NCBI GenBank assembly: GCA_932521025.1
Contig: OW051473.1
Coordinates: 5,270,001-5,334,000 of the forward strand
DNA length: 64,000 nucleotides
Direction: 5' to 3'
Source: Oscheius onirici
Lineage: Eukaryota > Nematoda > Chromadorea > Rhabditida > Rhabditidae
Each line of letters starts with the position of its first letter. Within the stretch, counting starts at the first letter, position 1. The notes under the pieces are model-generated. The model saw only the letters and a program-made list of their open reading frames with translations. It made no database searches and was not told where the DNA came from. Below, piece by piece: positions 11,015-23,814 of this stretch. The position numbers and the translations under genes are program-made.

Positions 11015-11690
11015 TTACTTTCCTCCGAGAGCATAAGAGTTTCCTTGGGGAGCAGAAACTGGGGCAGGAGCGGAGAATTGGGGAGCCTGAGGGGCAGCAA
11101 CGGGAGCAGGAGCAGAATACTGAGGAGCAGCAATGGGGGCCTGAGGAGCCTGGAATGGGGCAGGAGGAGCAGCCTGGGCGTATCCCTGAAAGTGTTTTCA
11201 AGATAGTTCATCCAACTGTTCACCTGAGAAGGAGCGGGGAAAGCGGGAGCGGGAGCGTTGAAGGCGGGAGCCTGAGGAGCAGGGAAGGCAGCAGGGGCAG
11301 TGGCGTATCCCTGAGGAGCAGGAGCGGGGAAAGCAGGGAAGACAGGAGTAGCTCCTCCGCAAGGAGAACCTCCGCAAGCAGGTCTCGGAGGAGGAGCACA
11401 GGGGCAGGGAGGAGGAGGGGCACATCCGCAACCTCCACCGATTGAAGGAAGGCTGAAACGATGATTTTTCTCTTCTATTAGTGTCTCACCTAAGCTGAGG
11501 GAGCTGAATTGGGGGAAGTCCACCGCATCCGCAGGGAGGAGGAGGACTGAAAGTTGAAAATAGACACAATAGGTATGAAGCCTAAAAACAAAAATGGTGG
11601 TGAAACGTACGGGCATCCGCAGCCGCTGCTGGGGAGAAGGAAGGCGATTGAGACTCCGAGAAGAGAAGCGATGACGAAGAGTTTCTGCAT
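11015..11690 (-). CDS. secreted Gly/Cys/Pro-rich protein 2
   Basis: Four exons (11611-11690, 11490-11546, 11224-11452, 11015-11185) give 178 residues. The signal peptide MQKLFVIASLLGVSIAFL matches gene 1 closely, followed by SSGCGCPPPPPCGCGG, CGCAPPPPCPCAPPP and a long Pro/Ala/Gln tail of PAPQ-type repeats ending NSYALGGK. It is therefore a paralogue of gene 1 in convergent orientation, with more alanine and glutamine in its tail. A TATA box is at 11720-11728 on the minus strand. Expected role: extracellular structural protein of cuticle or eggshell, inferred from composition only. Confidence 0.85.
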
Positions 11691-11719
11691 GATAGGTATG
11701 CTACTGTCCGGATACACAC

Positions 11720-11728
11720 GTCTTTTAT
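11720..11728 (-). promoter_or_regulatory. TATA box of Gly/Cys/Pro-rich gene 2
   Basis: On the minus strand GCTATAAAAGAC lies about 30-38 bp before the ATG at 11690. It matches the element in the two related plus-strand genes. Confidence 0.7.
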
Positions 11729-12715
11729 AGCCATTTGGAACGTCTTTGTCCTTGTGCTGTCCTCCGCCCAGAAATGAAAAGGGAGCAGGTTGCATGAAAG
11801 AAATATCGCTGAAACGCAAGAGGCGCAGCCTAGACGGCTTGCCAAGAGATACCGCGGATGATATCGTAAATCCGGAGGCTCGACCCGACTTTCACTTAAT
11901 GGTTGTCTGCCTGTTCCGCCTAATGATAAATGACGATGCCTTTTGTGAGAAATTGGAACTAGGAAAAATAGAAAAGGATAAAATTCATGAATGGTGAAAA
12001 ATACTGCAACTTAAACAATGGAATCTACAAAAGACATGTGACGCTTATATATTTTTGAATCTATTTTTAGAGAAATAGGAACTTTCAGGGAATTTTTTTA
12101 AACAGTACAGTTTGTTTTTCTCTATTAAAGCGGATATTTGTTGACTGGACCAAATTCTTTTGATCTCCCCTATGCCTACCGCTCTTTTATAGTAGCTGGA
12201 GACAGTAATGCACCATACAATTTGGAATTCAGATGCAGAAACGTGGGCAACCTATGTATTGTTTTTACTAGATGATATGAACGTACCAACATCTTTGAAG
12301 CACTTTTTGACCTGATGGTAAAACTAACATGCATTGCTTTAGTCAGATCTTCTACCGTTTCGAATAATTCATATTTCCTGCAACTCTGCATATTGTGTGA
12401 AAGATTGCTTCTTGATTTTTTTTGCTCTAGGACTCAAATTGATCTGCTATGAAACGAAAATGTTTTTCTACTGACTCGAATTGTAATGCCACTTCCTGTA
12501 ACCCTAAAACTGTTACTGCTCGTATAAAAGTAAAAAAAAGTAAAGTTACTCCCTATCAACGCCAGAGTTCCGAAGAAACCTTTGAGAGACAAGCTCCTAC
12601 TGCGTGAGGGGTCAATCTGAGGGGCCTGATCGTGTGAGGCGTTTACGTTCCGAAGTTGCCCAACCTGTTCCACGGAGCGCCTTTACTTCGTAGCATGCTA
12701 CTACCAATTTACCGA
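11729..12715. other. intergenic, with possible SINE tail
   Basis: No supported gene. The part from about 12540 to 12715 is moderately GC-rich and adjoins the SINE at 12716-12812, so it may be that element's body, but there is no second copy in the window to define it. Confidence 0.35.
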
Positions 12716-12812
12716 CCTCGGGAGGATGGATGCCTTGGTTGGGCAGAAGCGGGGTTTGAACTTGGGACCTTTTGATTGACGCTGGCGCCTCCTGCCACTG
12801 CGCTATTTCGCT
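12716..12812 (-). mobile_element. second tRNA-derived SINE type (tRNA-like head)
   Basis: The minus strand has an A-box TAGCGCAGTGGCAGG (12791-12805) and a B-box AAGTTCAAACCCC (12754-12766), with about 39 bp between their starts, typical of a tRNA promoter. The head differs from the 8384/10652 element. The full tRNA stems do not pair convincingly, so I call it a SINE head or tRNA pseudogene. The element may extend leftward toward 12540. Confidence 0.55.
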
Positions 12813-12957
12813 TCAATGTTTCAGAAACACACGTTGATTTTGAGACCCATTTAAAAATGTATTTCGAAGATGTTTATAATCAGTTTCAACAGTTTATTTT
12901 GACGGAATCGAGGGGTATCATGCAGAAACGATCGTTTCTTGGAATCCGTCGCCGCTC

Positions 12958-13700
12958 TCAGGTCTCGACCACTGCCCAGTTTCTTCTCATCCAGAAGGTG
13001 ACATCCTGACCGAGTCGTGAAGACATCTTCTTGATTGGAGTTGTCTTCTTGTTCGGGTAGACGGCTGCTTGACTTGGTGGAATCACTGTAGAGACGAGCA
13101 TCGCTGGTGGAGCCATGAGTGTTGACTTGACAATGCCGCTGTGTCGCAGTTCTGGGATTGGAATCCTCTTCTTTCCACTGTAGATTCTGGCAAAATTTAT
13201 AATCTGTAATTCTCAAGGAATGCCAGCTCTCATCTATCCAGACAACTGTCAGGCTTCTCCTCTCCGAGCCTGTTTATTATTATGGGTCAGCGCTCTCCGT
13301 GGCGCTAGCTCTGCCGAGTGACTCAGCACCCCAGGTCGTCGCTTACAGCGCACAAGAGACAAATGAAGGCGCCTGCTAGATGAATGTTGTTACAGCCACA
13401 AAGTCCATCTGCCATGTTCAGCAGACGAGCCGACACGACATTTGCCACAACATAGGGACACGTGTGCACACGCAGACTGCCCTTAGGACACTTGCTGGTC
13501 AAGCGAGCATACCCGTGACTTCCATGCCCCTCTCTGAGTTCTTTTGTGTTCAAATCTCTGGAATAACAGTAGTCCTACATGCAGCCCTTATCGAAACGTT
13601 TTTGACGGAGATTTTGAATATTGCCCGACCCCAGCTGCAACTTCTTAGCCCACATCTGGCACTCCTGCGCTTCCACAAAGAACATTCGCGGCTCGTAAAA
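12958..13700 (-). pseudogene. unidentified membrane/secreted gene with in-frame stop (unresolved)
   Basis: Two exons look convincing. One is 12958-13203 (82 codons to a TGA, including MAPPAMLVSTVIPPSQAAV and GQDVTFWMRRNW). The other ends at 13347 with a hydrophobic end (HLAGAFICLLCA) and joins the first in phase 0. Upstream the same frame continues through GSHGYARLTSKCPKG and MFFVEAQECQMWAKK, but a TAG interrupts it at about 13577, inside a 21-bp stretch with GT...AG ends that is too short for a normal intron. Another frame across the upstream part is also open. It may be a decayed gene, a sequencing error or a wrong model. No family is recognised. Confidence 0.35.
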
Positions 13701-15179
13701 TACGATCCTCGGAACGGAATCTATGACCAGTTCCAAGATCAAACCATATAAAATAACGCTTCAAAGAGTCGACATTGGAAACTTGCAACCCTCAAATTTC
13801 TCCCCATCACAAAACCGAAGGAGTGAGAGAGAAAGATATCGGATATCGGTTACCACCTCCCGGGGTCAGTTATTGTTACGCAACGCTCTTGAGTAATCTG
13901 AAGCCAACAGACGCGCGAGCAACGTTGGCCAAAGCGGTGCAGTGAACTAATATGAACGATCAGTTCGGTTTATGATAAAACCTTTTACAGATGATACATG
14001 GAAACAAACGAATTTTAAAGCTTGCTTTTGAATCAGTACTTTGTTCCTCATTTCTTAACCTACCTTCATTAATCTTATTTTGGAATTGCACCGGCATGGT
14101 AATATGACATCTTCATTTTTGAAAATCAATCGCCGAGTTTAGAAAAGTAGGTCTGCGAGATCAGAAACTAAAACATTTAACATATGTTGTCTGACCGGTA
14201 CTGGAATAATTATGAGCAGTACTTCTACTGTAACAAATTGTGATAGCAACAACAGTAAGTATTTTTAACTAACATTTTTCAGTTGTTGACAATTCCTGAC
14301 CTTTGGCCAGTTAATTTTGTTTGCCGTAAAAACAGTTGCTCCATACAACAAACAAGTTGCAAACATCTTCTGGTGAATAATTTTGTCGTTTCGCAATATC
14401 TGCTCGCCAAGTGTTCTCTCAACTTTTGATTGAGCACTGTCTGACCGCTTTCTGACCTCGATGAAACTGTCTGGATCTCTCTCAATCTCTAGCTCTTTCT
14501 TTTGATGGGGCGGAGAAGCTCCGCCCACTTCCTCATAGAAAAGCCTCACCCTCATTCCTTCATACTCATGTAATTGACAGACCCAGCTTACAGTACCCAG
14601 CGCTCCGCCCTAACCTATCATTCCAACAAATTACTTTCTTGAAAATCGTCTTTCAGATTTCAGTTCGGGCCTCACACAGAGTTTTGCCAACAATGTCTTG
14701 ACCGTTATCACCGCGCTGGCTTGCCAAAGAGTTCTTTATCATAGTGACCCGACCTAATTTAGTCCTTGTCTACACTCCCGGACACTCCTATTTGTTGCCA
14801 GCTGACCCTTTCTGTCTTTCCAAAAGACTAGATATACGTTTTGATGTTTGACTTCTAGGAACACAGATATTTCAGAAAATTGCAGTGCCAGCAGAAAAAA
14901 TCTCGCCGCGCAGATATTGTAGGCAATAGTACAGTATGACTAGGCCAATCTGGCAAATTGCCCTGATCTGACCACCAATGGTCGGCACTTTGTGGTGTGC
15001 CTGCTCGCCAGTTGCCGGCTGAAACCAAAGAAATGCCGGTGAGCTGTTGTGACAAGCAGTGGCCTCAACACAACTGACCCCATCTCAGAGTTATCTCGTA
15101 ATCATCTGCCATTTCCCACTTTGCATGAGTCTTGTCTCCTCAACAGTTTCACTTAAATTTCTTTTATTCCAGGGTTACC
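13701..15179. other. upstream region of papilin
   Basis: No gene supported. A GC-box palindrome GGGCGGAG-AAG-CTCCGCCC lies at about 14507-14525 and another CTCCGCCC near 14604. A charged minus-strand frame of 96 codons at 14265-14555 lacks splice evidence. The sequence TTTATTCCAG at 15163-15172 is a plausible trans-splice acceptor for mig-6. Confidence 0.4.
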
Positions 15180-18100
15180 ATGAAGACGCTGCTGTTATGG
15201 GCAGCGTTAGCCGCCCACTGTTGGGCCTTCTCGCTGAATATATTCAGCTTCGAGGTATTCAGTAGTCCAAACAAAGTTAATACAACTTTTAGTCGAATTC
15301 CGGAAAGATGCATCTTCATCCCCTATCAACTGCCGAAACCGATCCTACGCAAGCCAGAGCGAAACGACAAGCCTACCAGGTACAACCGTAGCCTCTAATA
15401 TTCACAGTAAAAAAAATTCAGGTCTACGTTGATGGAGACTCTACAGTATCTGTGGACAAGACTGGACAGACTGAGACTGGAAACTGGGGACCCTGGCAAC
15501 CAGAAGGACAGTGCTCTCGCAGCTGCGGTGGCGGAGTTCAAGAGGAGAAACGGCAATGCGGGTAACATAAAACACCTTAAAAGGTCTAAACATTCAATTC
15601 TAGTGGCGACTGTACTGGTCCTTCCGTTCGTTACGTCTCTTGTAATCTCGAGCCCTGCTCTGGAAGTGGAGACTTCCGCGCCGAACAGTGTGCTTCCCAC
15701 AACGACGATCCCCTTGATGGAAACTACTTCAAATGGGTTCCTTACAAGGGAAAGAACAAGTAAGTTTCTTTTTCTTATTAGCGCTTCCGCTGCCAGCTGC
15801 AGAAGAGTTACGATGGGACATTACTGATGACCTTTGTTGCTCTTTGTCTGGTGTGCCGGCATCTGGACGCCACATGTGAGTAGCTTGTAAACAAAATGCA
15901 GAAAGGAAACCAAAGACAAGCCATATGGGTTTATGCACATCTGGAGATATGATTAATGGTTCACAATAACAAGTTGTTTATAGGTGCGAGCTTCTCTGTA
16001 GGCCTGAAAACGAAAAGTTCTACTACAAGTGGGACGAGAAGGTCGTTGACGGAACTCCTTGTGACTCCAAGGGTGAAGAAATCTGTGTTGACGGTGTCTG
16101 CATCCCCCTTGGATGTGACGGAAAGCTCGGTTCTGGTGAGATAGAAAAACTTGTTCTTGAAGTCGAACTACTTTAGCCAAGAAGGTCGATAAGTGTGGAA
16201 AGTGCGACGGAGACGGATCAACCTGCAAGACCATCGAAGGATTCTTTGACGAGCGCAATCTCAGCCCTGGATACCACGATGTCATCAAGCTTCCCATTGG
16301 AGCCACTGCCATCAAGATTTCTGAGGCTCGTCGCTCTTCCAACAACCTCGGTAGCTATAGCCAACAAGTTTTAGATAAAGTATCAATTTAGCTCTGAAGA
16401 ACAGCTCTGACCACTTCTACCTGAATGGAAACTCCATGATTCAGCCAGAGACTGAAATCGAAGCTGCCGGAACCATTTTCGAGTACGAAGATGACAAGAC
16501 TGAAACCATCACCGCCAAGGGACCTTTGACCGAGGAAATTACTGTTGCTCTTCTTTTCCGTAAGAGCAACAAGGATTCTGCTATCCGCTACGAGTTCTCT
16601 ATCCCTCTTGAGGAAGATGTTGACTACATGTACAAGGTCGGAGACTGGTCTGGATGCTCTGTCACCTGTGGAAAGGGTCAGTTTCATACCCTTCTCTACC
16701 GTATTGCAGCCCTAATTGGCCAGTACGCAGATTGAATTTTTGTCAGCGCACTATTGCGTACACCTCTTTCAGCGACACTATTGTTGTTTTGTACTTTGTC
16801 ATTACTATTCAGGAGTCAAGACCCGTACTCCTTTCTGTATCGATACCAAGAGCCAGTCTCGCGTCAGTGATGAACTTTGCGAGGAGAACAACGCCACCAA
16901 ACCCGAGTACGAGAAGCCGTGTGAGACCGTCGACTGTGCCGCTGAATGGTTCACCGGAGACTGGGAAGACTGTTCGCAGACCTGTGGAAATCAAGGAGAA
17001 CAATACCGCGTAGTCTATTGTCACCAGGTGAGCTCTTTTCTTCACTTTCTCTTTTTCTTGGCAGTTGCTCTTTTTACGACCGTCTAAATGTGCGACCTCA
17101 GGGTGACCTGCCGTTTAACGACGCGATTGTATTACATACAGCTTGCAAACCGAAAAGAAGATAAGAACCAAACAAATTTAGATCTTTTCCAATGGCCGTC
17201 GTATTACTGTTGATGATGGAAACTGCACAGAGTCTCGCCCGGCTGTTCGTCAGCAATGCAACAGGTACGCTAGTTCTTTTCTCACTTCACACACAATGGC
17301 AAAAACCATCTGTGGTGGCTCATTAGTCACGAAAAGCCGCGCCTGTTTTATAAATTGTGGGCGTACAAGATTAATTTAGTCTGCGAGAAGAAGGTTTCCC
17401 GAAAGTGTAAAGAGTGCATCTAGTTGTAAAGCGTTGAGCAGGGGTCAGATTGCTAGGAAGGCATGGCACATGTCACCTTTGGACGTCGAGAAAGTGGCAT
17501 ATCGCATAAACAAACTGACAAACGTGTCAAAACTCGTCGTTTTCAGATTTGCTTGTCCCGAATGGCAGGCCGGCCCATGGTCCGCTTGTTCCGAGAAATG
17601 CGGAGATGCCTACCAGTATCGTTCTGTCACTTGCCGCTCCGAAAAAGAAGGAGATGAAGGAAAACTTCTCGCCGCCGAAGCTTGTGATCCCGCTGTCGAA
17701 CTCGAAACTCAGCGATCCTGCAACCTTGGGCCCTGCGAAGGACTCAAGTTCTTCACCAGCGACTGGAAGCTGTGCTCCAAGTGTAACGACACCGAAGAGA
17801 CCCGTGAAGTTACTTGCAAGGACACTACTGGACGTGCCTACCAGCTGGAGAAGTGTCTGAACGAAGACACCAATGAAATTCCTCCGGATACCAGGTAACA
17901 GACACGAACGTATGTTTCTATCAAATTTTCAGAACTTGCGCCACCCAACAGCCCTGTATCTACGAATGGACCGCCTCTCAGTGGTCAAAGTGCTCTACCG
18001 AGTGCGGACATGGTCACAAGACTCGTCGTGTCGTTTGCGCCATTCACCAGCTTGGAGACCTCGAGGTACTTTCAGATTATTTTTTAAATCATAATTAAAA

Positions 18101-21100
18101 TTACCGGTTGTCGACGAGTTCCACTGCCAGGGAGATAAGCCTGAAGAGCGAACCAACTGCACAAACGAAGAAAAGTGTACGGGAACCTGGTATACTGGAC
18201 CATGGGAGAAGTGTTCTGAGGAATGTGGAGGAGGAACCCAGTCTCGTTTCACTGTCTGTTTGAACTACGACAAGAAGCCAGTTCCTGAATGGTGTGATGA
18301 GGCTGAGAAGCCAGCAGAAGATCAGGAATGTAACATCGAAGAGTGTCCAAGTACGATTTTTAAACTTTTATTTAATATTCAATATTTAATTACAGCTTGC
18401 TTCGATTCCGAGTTCGGCTGCTGCCCCGACAACTCTACCTTTGCCATCGGAGAGTACTTCCACGGATGCTCCAACTGTTCCGTCTCTGAGTTTGGCTGCT
18501 GTGCTGACAACATCACTGACGCTTCTGGATCTAACGGAAAGGGATGTCCCGAGTTCGTCGAGTCTCCTATGAACCTTGAAGAAGAAGGAGAAATCGAAGG
18601 ATCCGGAGAAGGGCTCGATCTTGGAGACGCTGTTGTCCAAGCTCTTGACGAGTGCAAGGTCACTGCTGAGAACGGAGAAGAGGCTTCTATCAAGTGCAAC
18701 ATCGGATCCAACGTGACTGTTGTCGATGCTGACGATGACTTTGGAAACGGAACTGATTCGACAAATGGAACCATTCACTGCTCCAAAACTGAGTTCGGAT
18801 GCTGTCCTGACTGGTTCACTGCTGCTTCTGGAAAGAATAACGAAGGATGTGACAGCTTTGTTCAGGGAGCTTGCAACGGAACTCAGTTCGGTTGCTGCCC
18901 TGACGAGGTCACTCTGGCTCGTGGACCCAACTTCGAAGGATGCGGAGAACCCACCTGCGCTGCTTCTCTCTACGGATGCTGCAAAGATCGCAAGACCATC
19001 GCCTTCGGACCTCACTACGCTGGTTGCGAAAGATCTTCCTTCCCGTGCGAGCTCTCCACCCACGGATGCTGTCCTGATGGAGAAACTGCTGCTCTTGGAA
19101 AGAACGGAACTGGCTGTGGCGAGAACTGTCTCACCACCAAGTAAGAGAAAGAAATATTCCGTTTCATAGAGACAATTCAGGTTCGGATGCTGCCCTGATG
19201 GAGCCACCTCTGCCAAGGGACACAACAATGAGGGATGCGGATGCGAGTTCGCTCAGTACGGATGCTGCCCCGATGGAAAGAACGCCGCCAAGGGATCTGG
19301 ATACTTTGGATGCCCAGACTCTTGTGCTCAGAGCCAGTATGGATGCTGTCCCGACGGAAAGACCACTGCCCGTGGACCTCACAAGGAGGGATGTCCTTGC
19401 CAGTACACTCGTTACGGATGCTGCCCTGATGGTGAGACCACCGCTCTTGGACCCAAGCAGGAGGGATGTGACGATTGCCGTTACGGAAAGTATGGATGTT
19501 GCGCCGATGGAGTCACCAAGGCTCGTGGACCCAACGATGCCGGATGTCCTGCTACCACCACTCCTGACTACCTCATCGGAGGAACCGTCTCTCCCTATAA
19601 GATCTCCCAATGTGCTCTTCCTCAAGATTCCGGAAGTGTCTGTGGAGGTGGATACAAGCTTATGTGGTTCTACGACCCGAGCGAGGGACGCTGCTCTCAG
19701 TTCTGGTACGGAGGTTGCTCTGGAAACGAGAACAAGTACCACAGCAAGGAAATCTGCGAGAGTATCTGCGTCGAACCGCCAGGGCAAGGTGATTGGAAAA
19801 TATTCAGATGATAAATAATTCTTCAGGACGCTGCTACCTGCCCAAGGTTGAAGGACCTCTTCGATGTGACCAGCCTCAGGCTAAATACTACTACGACCAC
19901 ACTACTGGACACTGTGCTGCCTTCTGGTGGAGAGGATGTCTCGGAAACGCCAACAACTTCCCCTCTTGGGAAGAATGCAGCGTATGATTGGACTATTTTG
20001 TATATTTTTTTGTTTCAGACCACTTGCAAGGGAGTTGCCCCTGTTGAACAGCCTACCGAAGCTCCCAAATTCGAAGACCCTCGCCCCGCTCAGCCTGAGG
20101 TTCCCGTCTATGAGCCTGTTGAGTACGAGCCAGTGACGTCTGCTCCTCGCGAAGAAGTCGCTCAGCCTCAGCGTGAACGCCCACCAATGCGTAAGCGTCG
20201 GCCACAAAATTAAACGATCTTTTTTTCAGCGTCTCTTGAGGAAATCTGTCGTTCCACTGAAGATGCCGGACCTTGCCAAGACTACAGCGAGCAGTTCTTC
20301 TACGACGCCAACACTCACACCTGCCAAAAGTTCACTTATGGAGGCTGCGGAGGAAACCTCAACCGTTTCCGTTCTGCTGATGAATGCCAGCTGCGATGTG
20401 GCTTCTTGAATACTAATCGTCAAGAAGAACAACGTCCCGATGTTCAGCCAAACTACAGACCTCAAGAGCCTGCTCCTCAACAACAGCCCCAGCCTCAACC
20501 TCAACAACCCTACTACGCTCCCCATCCAATTCAGTCCGCTCCCGTGATCATTCCTTGTGAGTTCTCATCTCTTTTTCGAAAGTCCGAATCATTCCCTCAT
20601 TTTATTATGGTTATGAGTACGTCTTGTTCTGCGTGTATCCCTTTGTTTTGCATGTAAATCCATTTCAGCTGGCAAATCTCGTGAAGCTTGTCACCTGAAG
20701 GTTGACGTCGGACGCTGCAAGGGATCTTTCGACAGCTGGTACTACGAAGTCGCTACCGGAAGCTGCGTTCCGTTCAAGTACAGCGGATGCGGAGGAAATA
20801 GCAACCGTTTCCACTCCAAGGAGGAATGCGAAGGACTCTGTGCTACTCGCGGAGGAGCTTCTGCCGGAGGAGGTTTGGGCACGTTTATTATTTTGCATGG
20901 GATGACTTTAACATTTCTCTCAAGCTCTAACAGATGCTGTCCAACTTGAAGACATCGACTAAACTAAAGATTTAGATGGACCCGCTGGAGCCAACTCTGT
21001 CTGTGACGAGGCAAAGGACACCGGACCGTGTACTGACTTTGTCACAAAGTGGTATTACAATAAGGCCGACGGAACCTGCAACCGCTTCCACTACGGAGGT

Positions 21101-23633
21101 TGCCAAGGAACTGGAAACCGTTTCGACAACGAGCAGCTCTGTAAGGCTGCCTGCTCCACTCATCAAGGTGACAGAAACTGGAGCTCATTGCATCAAAATT
21201 TTAGATGTCTGCTCCCTGCCCAAGGTTCAAGGACCCTGCTCAGGAAAGCACACGTACTACTTCTACAACTCTGCCACTCAGACGTGTGAGACCTTCGTCT
21301 ATGGTGGATGTCTTGGAAACACCAATCGCTTTGGCACCGTCGAAGAATGCCAGGCCCGTTGTCAGCGTAAGTAGACTTTCCCGCAATTGCAAAGCTCCTA
21401 TTGCTAATTTCGCCTTTCTGAGCTATTGCCTATTTCCCCCACAATCTACTACGGTCCTGTTGCTCTTTTAGAATAGAGTTAAGTACATTTACACATCCAT
21501 ACGAGTGCGTTCGTTGTTGCCCGTTCTAGCTCCCATTTTTGATAATAATGTACCCATCTCGTCGTCTAATCTCTTTTTTGAATCTTTCGAACACCTTTAC
21601 TGCCCTTCTTGAATTGTCCCACAATTCGTCATAATAAAGCAATTTTGAATTATAATCTGCGCAATTCTTTCTTTTCGCTAACCTCGCTAGCATCCTAACT
21701 CTCAGCTAATCCCAAGTTGCACATGGGAGCATGTATCCTAACTCAGTTTGTGTGTTTTACTAATATTTTCAGATTCGGCTCCCAATCCTGGTCTGAAACC
21801 ACACCGTGAATCGCCTTCCCTCAGTCTTCCAGTTGAAGTGGACAGTTCTGCTCTCTCCAACGATCGCTGTTTCCTGCCGAAAGAAACTGGAAAATGCACG
21901 TGAGTTATGAATCTAACACTGACCTTAATATGTGTATGTAGTGACGCTGTGACTATGTACTACTTTGACGTTACTGCCGGAATGTGCCTTCAGTTCTACT
22001 ACGGAGGTTGTGAAGGAAATGCCAATAGATTCCCCTCCCTGGCCGAGTGTCAGATATCGTGTTCACCACATCAAGCTCTACGAATGCCTGAAAATGATGT
22101 AGCTTCCGACGAAGGACGTGAATGGAACAGAGTTTTTGTACATAGCAATGAGGTCCCAATGAATGAGATCCAGACGGTTTGTACAAATCTGAAAGTCATT
22201 AAAAAGCTTGTTATAGGTCAGTGAAGAAGAAAACGATCAGTCGCTGCAACAAATCAATACCGATGAACAACGAATAAGGGAAATTGTACCCCAGTCAGAG
22301 TCTCCTGTTCCTGAACTGTGTCTTCTTCCTGAAGAACGCGGTCCATGCTTTGGAAACCTGCTTCGTTGGAGATACAGCCAAGAGACTAGCTCCTGCGTTT
22401 CTTTCATGTACGGAGGATGTGAAGGCAACGCCAACCATTTCACCAGTGAGGTAAAAAATTTATTTGGCTTTAACTTGTAGCAATTTACAGGAAGCTTGCG
22501 AAAGAAGCTGCGGCGTCTTCCGAGATACAGCCGTCTGCGGCAAACCCAAGGAGGAAGGGCATTGTGATCAGTCCGTAACCAAATGGTACTTCGATGTGAA
22601 AAAGGGAGGCTGTCATCTGATGATGTGGTCTGGATGTGGAGGAAACGGCAACCGATTCTCGTCTCGAGAAGAATGCGAGTCCCTCTGTCACGAAGAGTTC
22701 GCCTGGCAAGCAACGGACATCTGTTCCCTTCCTCGTTCTTCTGGACCCTGCTCCGATGCTGTATCAATGTGGTACTACGAAAAAGACTCCAACGAATGCA
22801 AGCAGTTCACTTATGGAGGATGCCGTGGAAATAAAAACCGCTTTTACTCCAAAGAGTCTTGCGAGACTCGTTGCGCCGAAAAGTCTCAAAATCTCATCCA
22901 CATCAATGCAGCAGGTTTTGAATTTGGTTTTATTTCTCTGAAAATTATTTTCAGTTGTATGCAACAAACCCTTCATGACAGGACCATGCAATGACATGAC
23001 TCAAAAATGGTTCTACGATTTTGCTACGGGAGAATGTCACCTCTTCTCGTACGGAGGCTGTGAAGGAAACGACAACCGTTTCGATTCACGAGGAGAGTGT
23101 ATGGGCGCTTGTGCTGCTGTCGGTGACCGCATTATTGAGACGAGAAAGGCCAGAGTTTTCGTCAATGGAGAAAGTCCTTTCCAAGCAGGATCAGTGGTAA
23201 CAAAATTACTTTGTTCTTATTAAAAGTTTTTTTCCAGATCGCTTTGACATGTGAAGCTGATGGTCAGACTCCGATCGTCTGGTACAAGAATGGAAACGTT
23301 CTTACGTTCAGCACACGCGTCGAAGCCTTTGACGAGCTGCAGCGTGTTGTGATCAAAGACAGTACTTTTATGGATAACGGAGCTTACGCTTGTGCTGTCG
23401 GCCCTGATGGTCTATTCTCGGAGATTGTTCACGTCAAAGTCAACGGTATCTTTTTAACAAATTTTTACGATTAAAATTATTTTTCAGCCGCTGAGATTCC
23501 TTTGGACTCGTCTTGCAGGGACGTCGGAAATCAAGGTACCTGCGCCCTGATTGTGAAGTCCAATCTCTGTGTAAACAAGCGCTACGGAACATTCTGCTGC
23601 AGGAGCTGCCAACTGCACGGAATCAAGATCTAA
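15180..23633 (+). CDS. mig-6: papilin (extracellular matrix ADAMTS-like protein), long form
   Basis: Twenty-seven in-phase exons give about 2078 residues. Order: signal peptide (MKTLLLWAALAAHCWAF), thrombospondin type 1 repeat (WGPWQPEGQCSRSCGGG), ADAMTS Cys-rich and spacer regions (FYYKWDEKVVDG, CGKCDGDGSTC), further thrombospondin repeats up to 18350, a run of FGCCPDG cassettes at 18396-19550, Kunitz domains 1-6 (19610-21366), Kunitz 7-11 (21840-23110), one Ig domain (23238-23445) and a PLAC domain at the end. This is the exact papilin plan; in C. elegans MIG-6 works in basement membrane and guides distal tip cell migration. Exon 12 needs a weak acceptor (GACGAG at 18118). A retained intron after 21366 gives a short form. 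Confidence 0.97.
21205..21374 (+). CDS. mig-6: papilin short-isoform terminal exon (Kunitz 6, alternative stop)
   Basis: If the donor at 21367 is not used, the frame runs CGT AAG TAG and stops at 21374, after the sixth Kunitz domain. The intron that would be skipped is about 406 bp, ten times longer than its neighbours, and holds AATAAA at 21633-21638. Together these are what a shorter transcript with its own 3' end would need. C. elegans mig-6 makes short and long isoforms by alternative 3' ends, which supports the reading. Confidence 0.7.
21633..21638 (+). terminator. poly(A) signal for papilin short form
   Basis: AATAAA followed by a T-rich stretch inside the long intron 20 of mig-6. It lies about 260 bp after the alternative stop codon. 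Confidence 0.6.
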
Positions 23634-23814
23634 CAGTACACTTGCACCCCATTTCACATTTACTCACCCCCTTGTTGATCCCATAATCGGCATTATCGCT
23701 CCGTCTACCATGTGTAGTTGTCATCTCGTTCCCGTAATCTCACTTGTATAATCTTTTCACTTATTCGTATCAAGCGTTACTTCAATAAGCTGTGGTATCA
23801 AATACAGAAATCTG

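Noticed and set aside
13380-13751. 123-codon plus-strand open frame
   Set aside because: No splice or domain evidence; opposite strand shows better coding features.
18386-19228. Long minus-strand open frame (280 codons) within papilin
   Set aside because: It is the antisense shadow of the Cys-rich papilin exon 13; the plus strand has the domain pattern and splice signals.
19164-19818. Long open frames on both strands overlapping papilin exon 14
   Set aside because: Out of frame with the FGCCPDG cassettes and Kunitz 1; caused by GC-biased codons.
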